Positions 10,908 to 21,047 of a stretch of DNA of 64,000 nt are shown one piece after another; position 1 is the stretch's first letter, and the number at the start of each line of letters is the position of its first letter. The stretch is from contig JAIWNI010000109.1 of NCBI GenBank assembly GCA_025331435.1, forward strand, positions 1 through 64,000. The letters run 5' to 3'. The notes beneath the pieces were generated by a model. That model was not told the origin of the DNA and did not search any database. It saw nothing but the letters and a program-made list of their open reading frames with translations. The position numbers and the translations under genes were made by a program. The DNA comes from Choanephora cucurbitarum (lineage: Eukaryota; Mucoromycota; Mucoromycetes; Mucorales; Choanephoraceae).

Positions 10908-13471
10908 ATGTCAAGTCGTCGAAAAGGCAAAAGGAAGGCCCAGGCTTTTAGGTATGATCCGGAGTCAACTCGCGTGAACAATCCTCCTGTTTTGAGATGG
11001 GTATCTCAAAGTAAACGTCCGTTTGGTGAAGTAGAATCTGAGGGACCGAGTAGCAGAAAGCGTATAAAAGGAAAAGGTCGCGAGGATGATGGTATGCTTT
11101 TAAAAGCTTTGCACAATGAAATGCAACGAAGGCTAGAGGCAAAAATACGCAACGCATTAAATAGTGATGGTGATCTTGCTCATTTAAAAAAAAACTTTAC
11201 TTAAGTCTACAAGGTTAGAGAAGGGTGTAGTAACTGACGCTGAATCAAATCATGGTTTTCCGGCTGGCTCTATTGAGAGATATATTAGAGGAAATAGAGC
11301 AACAAAGAATAATCATCAACACTGGGTCGACCATGTCCAAGACGCATTTCATAATACTGTTGAAAACATGAGAGCTCAGCTTGCTACTCCAACGGTCTCT
11401 GAACCGCATACTCCTGTAACAGAAGCTCAAGGCTTCATTGTTGAACAACAGCCTAATCAAGAAAAGCGCAGAACCTTCACAATGGCCATGCGACAGATCA
11501 TTCGAAAAGACTTGAAGCCAGACGTAAAAGATCATTTTATAAAGACTTTGAATGAAGCGATTGAGAATGTAACTGATTACATCTCCTGTTATAGTTTCAA
11601 GATGTACAACACTTTTCTCTTGATGCTTAACCAGAGCCATCTTCAAATTATCCACAGTGCCTATTTTGGTCCTATAGGTACCAAACAAGATACTTTAAAC
11701 AAGAACCCTATTACCAAGGCTTTTGTGGATACAATGCCTCCTAGAGAGGACGAAAAATGTACCGTCGACACCTACTTGATGAAGAAAGCCTACTCCATGT
11801 ATTTCGTAAACTTTAAAAATATGTGGACCCGCCCTGGTCGTTTTAGAAAGACACTAAATCAGCTATTAAGTCATTTATTGCGTATCCACCTTGCCCCTAA
11901 GCAAACCAATCAGTATAATTATTATCTCTCACCGTCAAAGCAAGACCATCAAAAAATAAAGAAGACCCAAAATCATGTCTACCTGCCAACCGTTCCTCTT
12001 TCCTCAATTATTTTGATTAATAACTCAAGAAGCCATCGACGAAATTTGTTCAAGAAAAAAAGAAGAAAGCTAAAGACAATGCTCAAAAGATATAACAAAA
12101 GTAATTTCAAAGATGAAAAATGGAAGACTAGAGCAGACCGCTGTCAAGATAGAATAGATACGTACGAAGAAGTTTTGAAAAATGAGGCAAGTAGTTTAGG
12201 ATTAGTTGATGCAATGTCATGCTAATGTTATTTTTTTGGGTTTCAACAGAGATTAGCAATTCCAAAAGGAAAACTAAAACAGCAAGAGAAACCAAACCTT
12301 ATTGATGATGACAATAATGAGTTACTTGATCTTATGAACCTTGCCGAAGAACTTCCTGCAGCAGAAGGTCGCATCCTAGAACTGGAAGACAATGCTACGC
12401 AAGACAACAATGGCATCCCAGAAGAAGAATGAAAGCCTTGGTAGCTATTCTAAGAGCAACTTTGTATTCAAATCCTCAAGAAAAAATTACGGTACAACAT
12501 TTTCAAGGTAAAGGTAGTTAGCAAACAAAGCTTGTCTGAAGCATGACTGACCATTTGAACAGAACAAACTTCAGATTTGATTCCAAAAGAATCAGACGTC
12601 TGCATGATGATTGCCAATGTAATCTCTCCCTACATGTCATTGCCAAGACATCGAAAAAATTTTCAATATAACATTCCCTTCTTCTTGATGGCAAATACTA
12701 TCTTTCGTGTTATCGGACAGACAAAGCGAATAGCCTCTCTTTGTCCTTTGACAAGCCCTTCCCATTTGAATGCTCTCCATTTGGATGCACCATCTCTTTT
12801 CAACATAGTCTGCAACGCGCAAAAGCTACTCCAGAAGGTCAAGAAGTACAAGCAGCGGAGGAAGTTCTCTCACAATACTCTCTAAAAACAGCTACAACTC
12901 TTGAAGGTGCTATAGTCGCCTACAATGCGTATCAAGAGCATAAACATACATCAAGAAATTTTCATTACAGCCCTGCTCGCAATAGAAGTAAGAAGCGGTA
13001 TGAAATGAGACAAGAAAAGGCTTATGATCGAACATGCTCAGCTGAAAGGAAGCATGGCCAGCAACAACAACAACAACAACGGCAGGCACTTCATATTATG
13101 TTCGTGGGTGATAGAGGCTACGGTGTTGGCTCGTCCATTCGAGGACACGTTCGTCTAGGTGATTCATGCAAGCCGAAGAAGCATAGTCTTTATACATCAG
13201 TATGTATAACCAATGAATATAGCACGTCTCAAATCTGTGTTTTTGCTTTAAAAAAATAATTCATCCATTGAGAATTGTAAAGAAGGATGCAAGAGAAAGT
13301 CTGAAAACGATCAATGGCACCTCTATATGCAACAGCAAGGCTTGTGTTCTTAATTCAGCAAAACAATCCCACAAACCAAGAGACTCTCTTTCAGCCCTAG
13401 CCATTGGTATCTCTGGTGCATCTAGACTGATTGGCAAAGGAACTCTTGATATATTCAACCCGTATCTTTAA
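10908..13471 (+). pseudogene. Decayed Fanzor (TnpB-like RNA-guided nuclease) gene
   Basis: Consecutive segments in different frames add up to one broken Fanzor-like protein. A basic N-terminal part (10908-11204) continues in another frame after a nine-A run (11186-11194) to 12225. Further pieces lie at 12250-12432, 12429-12508, 12577-12820, 12741-13259 and 13260-13471. The 3' part carries the family signature: FVGDRGYGVGSSIRGHVR, then TSVCITNEYSTSQ, a zinc-ribbon half CxxC split by a one-base slip near 13245, a second half CNSKAC, and the terminal RuvC block RDSLSALAIGISG. No GIDPG-type RuvC-I aspartate is visible in any frame; it should lie between the block ending LFNIVC (near 12815) and the block ISLKTA-like YSLKTA (near 12880), so an internal deletion is likely. 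Intact relatives are RNA-guided DNA nucleases carried by transposons. With several frameshifts and a missing catalytic region this copy should be inactive. Whether it is Fanzor1 or Fanzor2 type cannot be told from this copy. Confidence 0.85.
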
Positions 13472-13539
13472 CAAAAGCAATCAATTCTACATTGTACTCT
13501 TTTTTTTTTGCTGTCTCTTTTCCTAAAACGAAACAGGAC

Positions 13540-13585
13540 TAGGCTTACCGCCGATGGCGCGTGTATACCTTTTAGGGTAAGTTTT
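13540..13585 (+). ncRNA. Candidate structured 3' end (omega-RNA-like) of the Fanzor unit
   Basis: About 70 nt after the Fanzor stop there is a short GC-rich block in AT-rich surroundings. CTTACC (13544-13549) pairs with GGTAAG (13576-13581). Inside it CGCC-GAT-GGCG (13549-13559) is a perfect short hairpin, and TACC/GGTA near 13566-13579 offers an alternative stem. In TnpB and Fanzor systems the guide-scaffold RNA derives from the 3' end of the element, so position and structure fit. Transcription and true boundaries are unknown. Confidence 0.3.
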
Positions 13586-13994
13586 TAAATGTTTATTTAA
13601 AATATAATTAACCTGTTCCTTCTATCTACATCCACATTTATTCATCCACTGCACCTTTAAACAAATTTGTAAGTTTTCATTTCAATCAACTCAAACTCAG
13701 AATACTAATGTTTTTTGCGACTCATAGTGTCAATACCCTCTCAGTATGCCATAAGCTCTTACATATGATGCGTATTATAAATGACAGTAATAGACCATTT
13801 TGACTTTTTTCTTTAATACTATTTGCATTTTCTTCAACGGATATGATAAATTTGAAATCTATTCATATCTATTAGAGCATTCAAGCACATTTGATGTAAT
13901 TAGAGACATTTGAAGAGGTTACATAGAGTCTTTAACTGTTTATTCATTTTGAGCTGTACTGTCGATGCGACTAAAATCTTCCAGCCACACTGTA
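13586..13994. other. Intergenic between Fanzor remnant and syntaxin gene
   Basis: About 400 bp of AT-rich DNA with no open frame or repeat I can support. It contains the 3' flank of the minus-strand syntaxin gene and probably the right boundary of the Fanzor element. Confidence 0.4.
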
Positions 13995-14972
13995 TTAGGG
14001 GCGATTGGCATAGAGTTCGGAAAACAGTGTACTGAAGACAACCAAAGCAATTACAAACAAAAGAACAATAAGTGAAATAAAGCCTATCAAAATATGACTC
14101 CGTCTTTCTTTTCGTTTTAGAATAGCCTCGAAATCGATATGCTTGCCCACAAGTGTTTGTTTCAGTAGATTGAGATTATCATCAATTACATAAACATTTT
14201 CACCCTCTTTCAGCACAACTGGCCAACGACGTCGATACCTTTCAATCAGTAGATTAGTTTCATTGCGCGTCTTCGATAATTTAGTAAATGCGTATGATAG
14301 TTCTTTTAGGTCTTGTTGTATTTCTAATACAGAATGCATTATTGTTTGCGCCCATTTATCATCCTTACGAACACCCCGTTGCATCAACACCTGAACAAAC
14401 ATGGAAGGAGAGTCATCACCAGTGGAGCGGACAGCTCTTTCGAGGTCAAAAGGTGTAGCATGCGGATTGACCTTTTTGATCTGAGATTCAAATAAGACAG
14501 AAGTAAACCTTTGACTCTCCAAGACAATGCTGATGTATTCTTCTAGCAAGTCTTTAAATGAGCGCAAAAGCAACTTGAATCGCTGATTGCGGAGGTCCAA
14601 ATTTGATAGACTTGGCTTAGATGGCTCTATCAGATTCAGTGCTCTACTTATGTACTCAATGCGCATCATTGCCTTTGCTGTATGACTCTTGAGAAGGTCC
14701 CGGTTCTCGTATGCTATATCGCTTTCATCAATCGTATGTTCGAATACTTCTTTTTGAGCCTCTTGTATTTTTTGGGTATGACGATAGCATTCCTCAATAC
14801 TGAATATCACATCTTTTGCAAGGCTCTCAAAGTTCTTGTATAGTCGAACATCCAGCAGATCTTCTTGCCCGACAAATGATCGTTTGCTGTACTTGGGCAT
14901 TGTAGCATTTGTATCATTTTCTTCACCAATGTTTAATGTAAGGAATTGTTTCTCGCTGCTTTGGTCTTTCAT
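13995..14972 (-). CDS. Sso/syntaxin-1-type t-SNARE with unusual SNARE motif
   Basis: A single exon of 325 residues. The N-terminal half is helical (Habc-like; QRFKLLLRSFKDLLEEY resembles the Sso Hc helix). It is followed by VNPHATPFDLERAV, matching the linker VNPxAT...AI of plasma-membrane syntaxins. The SNARE region then runs to a C-terminal membrane anchor (about residues 297-318, ILIGFISLIVLLFVIALVVF) with only a few residues after it, the topology of a tail-anchored Qa-SNARE. Such proteins drive fusion of secretory vesicles at the plasma membrane with a SNAP-25/Sec9 partner. Oddities: in LKEGENVYVIDDN the position matching the zero-layer Gln of syntaxin (SQGEMID) is Glu256. The stretch before it is about 17 residues longer than in syntaxin-1/Sso. 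It may be a divergent paralog rather than the main exocytic syntaxin. Confidence 0.65.
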   Translation of the reverse strand: MKDQSSEKQFLTLNIGEENDTNATMPKYSKRSFVGQEDLLDVRLYKNFESLAKDVIFSIEECYRHTQKIQEAQKEVFEHTIDESDIAYENRDLLKSHTAKAMMRIEYISRALNLIEPSKPSLSNLDLRNQRFKLLLRSFKDLLEEYISIVLESQRFTSVLFESQIKKVNPHATPFDLERAVRSTGDDSPSMFVQVLMQRGVRKDDKWAQTIMHSVLEIQQDLKELSYAFTKLSKTRNETNLLIERYRRRWPVVLKEGENVYVIDDNLNLLKQTLVGKHIDFEAILKRKERRSHILIGFISLIVLLFVIALVVFSTLFSELYANRP

Positions 14973-17900
14973 TGGTGTTATCTATGTCTGTATACACGTT
15001 CTCTTAAGGAAAATGGAAAGAAAGAAGAAAGCGTAAAAAGTCAATTGTGTATACCATCATTTCGTTTCTTAAAATAAAAAACGGGCTTAGTTTTATTTAT
15101 TTCAGCATGAGTGTCATGCGCTTTGAACTTATGTGTCTGAAAGTACTGATTTCTATTTTAATTGTTCACTTTGTGGGGAAAAAAAAGAGACGTTTGGATT
15201 CTTGAAGCTTGTTTAGTCGTCATGTCGAAACAAATCTGTTTATTTTTGAAGAATTTCTGGGATTGAGTTGGTCAAGATTAAAGTCATATTGTACTTCTCT
15301 AAAGCATCAGACACAGATAGTTTTGTCGTGTTGGCTGTTCTCTTTTTCATAGCCCTCTAAGAACTTTATGAAATAACAAAAGATGGTTTGAAATGTTCCA
15401 GAAAAGCAACTTCACAGCCCTCAGTTCGAATGTTTTTTCTTGTAGAAAAATCATGCTTATTCAAGTTACTTGCTTCTTGAATATGATTGTTGCATAGCTA
15501 AAGTGAGCGCCTGTGTATTTCAGCTTTGACATTTGTGAAATATGATCATAATTTCTAACAACTCTAGGTAAGTTATGCTGAAGAGGAATCATCCTGACAC
15601 TTTCATCAACGCATGTGGCTTTTGTAAGAATTGTGAAGCTCACAAATGTTTAGACAAAGAACAATCGATAGCCAAATATGTAAGAGAGAAGACAAGACGA
15701 GTCGGCTACAATATAAAATAATAAATAACGGACCTACCAAACCCAAAGCAATGCAATTGTGCAAATGTCTGTTTGCGTTTATGGCTTCAACTGGTCAGCC
15801 TTTTATGTAACATATTTGTCTAAGACTTACAAATACAGGCAATGCTCATATGAAGTAAAAAAAAGAAAAGGCAGCTTAAACCATCCCAATTTTCTTTCTT
15901 GTATTGTTATCATCTGCTTTTCGATTTATAGTCTAAAGCATTTTTCTATTTTTGTTTCTATTTACTGTTTTTTTAAGAATAGTATTGACATTTATCATAC
16001 ATTAAAAAGTATTCGACGATCACCGAATGATGTATTCACATTGTAAACCTTCACACCCTCATATGACATAGCCTATATGCATCTGAAAAATCACATATTG
16101 CCAATCCTCCTTTGATAATGATAGTTTTACTAGATATATCAATAACAACATGTCTCGCTCTCTAGGGTAGATAATAAACTAAAGCATTTGAGCCCCACAA
16201 TTTCCAAAATTCAACCTTGATAAAATACGAATATAGTTCAATACATCCAACTGTCAGTAAGTTTGTTTTTAGACGTTGTCTTCAGGAAAGGTGGGGAGAG
16301 AGAGAGAGGGAAAGAGGGGAACAGCGGCTAATTCGGCGTAATAAAGGGAAATGGCTTCTCGTCAAGATCAATAGGAGATGAAAGAAACTGTATCAACAGT
16401 TGAAAAGGCTGGGTCTCTTGATTAGTTTTCTATAAAGCAAAAGGAAATTTTGACTACTGATTGTAAGCAATTGACTCTCTTTTCATGCTTGCAAAGATGA
16501 AAAGTGGCTATTACTTTGTATATGCATTCATTTGAAGTATTCTATTCATGAAGACCATGCTACATGTATACTATCAGAAGAGACAAAAATAGGTTTTGTT
16601 TGAAATCAAACTTTGTTTATCTCTTGGAAGCATACTCCATAGATAAACACTCGCTGAATGCAAAGCAGCACTTGAATGGCAATCATCTTTCAACAGCATA
16701 CAATCAAACAAGTCTTCTGCTCATCTGGTTTATAAACAACTACCACAGACTTCCCTAAGAGCTGAAGAAAAAAAATGGCGTTTTGATCAGGCCTTTTTTT
16801 AGTTAGTCATGTTAGAGTGATATTTGCGTGTAATTGAGTTATTCGATTGCTTAATCCCTTCAACTGAGTCACAGAAAGGGGCTTGTTTGAGTTAGTTGGT
16901 CTGACTAATTGGTAATGATTGTTGAATTTGAGGCTGAATGTTAACATAATACTCTATTGACTGTAAACAATGCTAACAATTTTCCCCTGATATAATTTTA
17001 AGTGGTCATTTATGCTTTACTAGATGATGGAAAAGCCTGAAGTCGAAACATCCTGGCTTTTTGGGGGAATTAAACTCTAATCAATAAAAATAATTGTTCT
17101 CTTCCTGTTCTGCATTTATGTAAGCCATGGCTAATAATTTACTTTAGTACGTCAAAAGATACAGACAATTGCAGAACTCTCCTATAACACAGTCATGACT
17201 ATCTTTTGTTTAGTTTAATAGTGATGGCCTTCTGGTTACGCTGGTCAATTCCGAAGGAAAAATAAGTTAAAATGGTCTCTTGTCTCTAGAAATAACACAA
17301 TACTAGCATCTGAGCCATGCCATAGGAAAATAACCAGTGTGTTTACGCCAAGTTATTACAAGATATCTTTTATATCCCAAAATGCCAATAGATTGTCTAC
17401 AAGAGGATATTAATCAAGTTGAAACTTCAAAAATAAAGTTTTTGATTATTTCTGAAAAGTGCTTTCCCTTAAAACACTTTACTACTGTTATTGAAACAAG
17501 TTTTAGCCACTTGTATCAACAAGCCAAAGTGGGCTATTGTTATAATTAAATCTACTCTAATTCCAAAGACATTGCTCTCCTTTCTCTTTCTTCTATCAAG
17601 TTTTCCTTCCAAGATAAAGTTAATTCTATAGTGGCTTCTTTAGGGCTATTTTTTGAATGAGTTCAAACTAATTCAATACTCATCACTGTTATAAAACCAA
17701 TCAATCCCAAACTACAATGAAGCTTGTGAGAAGTATCTCAATAGAGTACGCCAAGTGTGATGACAACGTCAGTCCCCCGAAATTATTGAAATTGTCAGCT
17801 TTTTTTTTCTTGGAGCGATGAGTTATCTAATGTCTCTTGAAGCCGATGGTTTCCTTAAAACGAATTTATCTTGGACACAACATATTTAACTCAGTTGCAA

Positions 17901-18218
17901 AGCCATGCCTAATCTTGCTGTCAAATGTGTTGTTATGGTTTGAGAAAACTCTAGTTTTATCAAAAGACATTTTCTGCCTTGTTGTTTTTTCTGTTTCCAG
18001 GTTTTGTTAAGATTAAGCTTTTATAAAAGAAAGAAAGAGAGAGATGAAGATCTTAGAACAATGTACATCACTGCATAAAGTTGCCTGTATTTTTGTTATG
18101 GTTATTGACATAAAGAAAAGACATAAACAATAACTTAATCTATTTAAAAACCATCTGTCATCTTTTGTTTTCTTTATTAGGGAATCTTCCTATCTATTGG
18201 GGGTATGCTAACATGTAT
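14973..18218. other. Intergenic, 3.2 kb, no gene seen
   Basis: AT-rich DNA between the syntaxin start and the 3' end of the kinase gene. Open stretches of 60-95 codons (15759-16046, 16564-16758, 17337-17549) lack recognisable domains and look like chance frames. A purine-rich patch lies at 16284-16322. No tRNA fold or long repeat was found by eye. Confidence 0.45.
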
Positions 18219-20991
18219 TTACACTATGATTTCAGGTTGATTCCAACCATTTGTTTCTGTAATCCAATCAGATTCTGTTTCATATTTCTCAAGACACGCC
18301 AAAAGGTTCTTAATGCTTGATTCTAATCTATACACATCACCTAGACAAAGTAGGTTAGAAGCAGGTACAGAGAGAGAGAGAAAAAAGGATTTACCCTGCC
18401 CAAAAATAAAATGAACTCGGATTCTGTGCTTTTCTGCTTGACTTAATTTAGTCATATGACAAACAAAACTAAGTGGCAGCTCATGTTGCATATTCATTAG
18501 ACCACTCCAGACCACCTTTCCATGTGGATACATACGCCCTGTAAGTTTACCATTAAAGCACTAACATGATATTAAATATAAGGGGGAGAAATCGACATGT
18601 ATGCTCTTACCTCTTCAAGGACTTGATGTAATTTTCCCGCTGTTTCGTATTCATGCTTTGCAAAACATTCAACGGCTATTGTCTAGATAGAAATATCAGA
18701 AAATGAAGCCTATGTATGTATGTATTTTTAGTTACTTTTTCAGGAATTTTCTTTCTAAAATAACCACAGGTTTTAGACCACCAACTTTCTTGTTGTGGTG
18801 TCTCTTTAGAACATAGCCACCATGTACTCCTTGTCATTTTTTGTTCATGCATATGTAAATTAGTTTCGATATTGTTTTTTGTGATAAACACATCAGCTGC
18901 AGATTTTGAGCCTTTGGTTTCCTCAGTTTGAGCTGGCATACCGTCATCTGGTATCCAATGACGATGGGCAGACACAAATGAGTTAGGCAAGGTGCGTATC
19001 TGTTGAGCCGTGATGGGATAAGAGTCGCTTTCTTTTCTTCTTTCTGTAATGACAGTAGATGAAGAGGAAAGAGGGTTCATGAAGTGGTGAAATGTGGTGG
19101 TTGTGCTCTTGGGTGTTGGAGGGAGATCGAATGTTTTACAGTAAGACATGGTATCCACAGAGGATTCATAAGGTGTCGATAGGATATAAGAGTCCAAATC
19201 ATCATTTGCATGATGCGAAGACTGAAGAGGAGGTGTCATTAGGACATCATCTGTTGCAACAGAGGACCTTCGTAAAGGTAAGCTGATGGAACCTAAAATG
19301 AGTTTAGTGTGCTGTATCTGTCAATCATTTCATCTTACTTTGATTCTCTACTACTTGCTGTTCTAATCGTCTTGATCTCTCTTGTAATAATTTGCATGTC
19401 AACTTTTGTACATTGCAGCTATTGGAAATAAACGTGAGCATGGTGTTGAATGGTTTAGAGTGCTACATTTACCCGTAGCTTGAAAGGCATTTCAACAGAT
19501 CTTCTTCGCCTTTCTCTCTCCAGAGTACCTTGAGTGTCTCCCAGATTCTGCCGTCTAAATCTAATTTTCGCGTGATCATGGGGCTGACTAGATCAGGATG
19601 TTGGAGGCTATCAAAGCAGTCATGATGAGAATAAGGTTGATTTAGGAATCTCAATTCTGTTCCTAGAAACGATTTATTTGTTAACCAAGGATGTTGAAGT
19701 ATTTCGGCCATCTAATTCATTGTAAATAAAAAAAAAATAGGATGTGTGCATCTATGTTTTTGCATACCGTCATTCTTTTTGCTGGATCAACAACAAGCAT
19801 ACGCTTTATCAGGTCTCTTGCATCAGCTGAAAGGTAATCTGGTAAGCTTCGATATCTCCCTGTCTTTATTTTCGAAAGTAACCTTGGCATATGTTCATCA
19901 TCAAACGGTAAATGGCCTGTTAGCATGGCATAGAGAATAGCCCCAGAAGACCAGACATCAGTGGCTGTACCATCGTATATTTTACCCTATCATTAGGAAA
20001 ACTATGTCAATCGATAACTAAAAAGGAATGTAACTTATCACAACATACTCGTACAATTTCTGGACTTGCATAATGCGGAGAACTGGCAGGAAGAATCAGT
20101 AACAAATGAAAAATGAGAATTAATTGACTTACCCACAACTTGTCTTTAAAAGTGTGTTGGGTGGTTGCATAATGGCCATACCGAAATCAGCAATTTTGAT
20201 GTGTTTCTTTGTCTTATCCAACAATATGTTCTCTGGTTTCAAATCACGATGACTGATATGATTTGAATGACACCAATCTAATGCTGAAATCAATTGAGCA
20301 AACAGCCTGCGAGCCTCTGGTTCTGGTAAGCGTCCTCTGAGGGACAACATATGAAACAATTCTCCACCCTCTAAATATTCCATTACAAAATAGACATAAG
20401 AAGAATCTTGAAGTACTTGAACAAGGTCCACAAGATGTGGGTGATGCAATAACTGTAAAATAGCAAGTTCTCTTTGAACTGATTTTGCAGTGGTAGAAGA
20501 AGTTGTCAATTGACTTCTTGAAATCATTTTAATTGCAACTTTTTCACCCGTTTGTTTGTGAATCCCAAGTTTAACACGACCTTTTGAAATATGTAATTAG
20601 AATTTAGAATTATCAAAAAAGATTTCTTAACATAGAATTAAAGAGGGGGGGTTTTGGGGAGAAGTGTGAGGAGCTAAAGGGGAATTAGGGGTATGCCTTG
20701 AAGAGGAGAATGATAAAGTTTATTTCTCTACTTCGAGAAAAAAAAAAAAGAGGGGAAGTAAAAAAGGGACATAGTCAAATAAGGAAAAATCATAAAAAGA
20801 GGTAATGGAAAAGGGGTGGAATAGCTAAGCTTACCCGAAGCACCACGGCCAATTGTCTTACACAATAGATAATCACCAATTTCTCTCTTTTTTCTATAAA
20901 CAACAGGTAGTGTGTGTAATTGCTTATTTATATGTTTTTCCAACATATCGCTCTCCTGTTGTTGTTGAACAAGGATATTCATAAAGACCAT
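18219..20991 (-). CDS. CAMK-type Ser/Thr kinase, Gin4/Hsl1/BRSK family
   Basis: Ten exons: 20991-20835, 20580-20133, 20082-20049, 19986-19768, 19711-19473, 19418-19339, 19292-18736, 18682-18611, 18560-18395 and 18340-18219; 697 residues. The kinase domain spans about residues 38-295. It shows glycine loop GRGASGRV, VAIK lysine, HRDLKPEN catalytic loop, ADFG, TSCGSPHYASPE activation segment and DVWSSGAILYAMLTGHLPFDD. The YLL...GRGASG start and SCGSPHYASPE segment fit the septin-associated/AMPK-related Gin4-Hsl1-Kcc4 and BRSK/SAD group. The last 100 residues (TIAVECFAKHEYETAGKLHQ... to the end) look like a KA1-type membrane-binding tail. Family members couple morphogenesis and septins to the cell cycle. 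The alternative acceptor at 18539 gives an out-of-phase product; the acceptor at 18561 restores the frame and was chosen. Confidence 0.85.
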
Positions 20992-21016
20992 AATGGCTTA
21001 TATAAAGTAAAAAGAA

Positions 21017-21047
<31 letters not shown>

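Noticed and set aside
15759..16046. 95-codon open frame (+) in intergenic DNA
   Set aside because: Composition follows the local AT bias (many Tyr, Phe, Ser, Ile), there is no domain, and there are no neighbouring exons; chance frame is the simplest reading.
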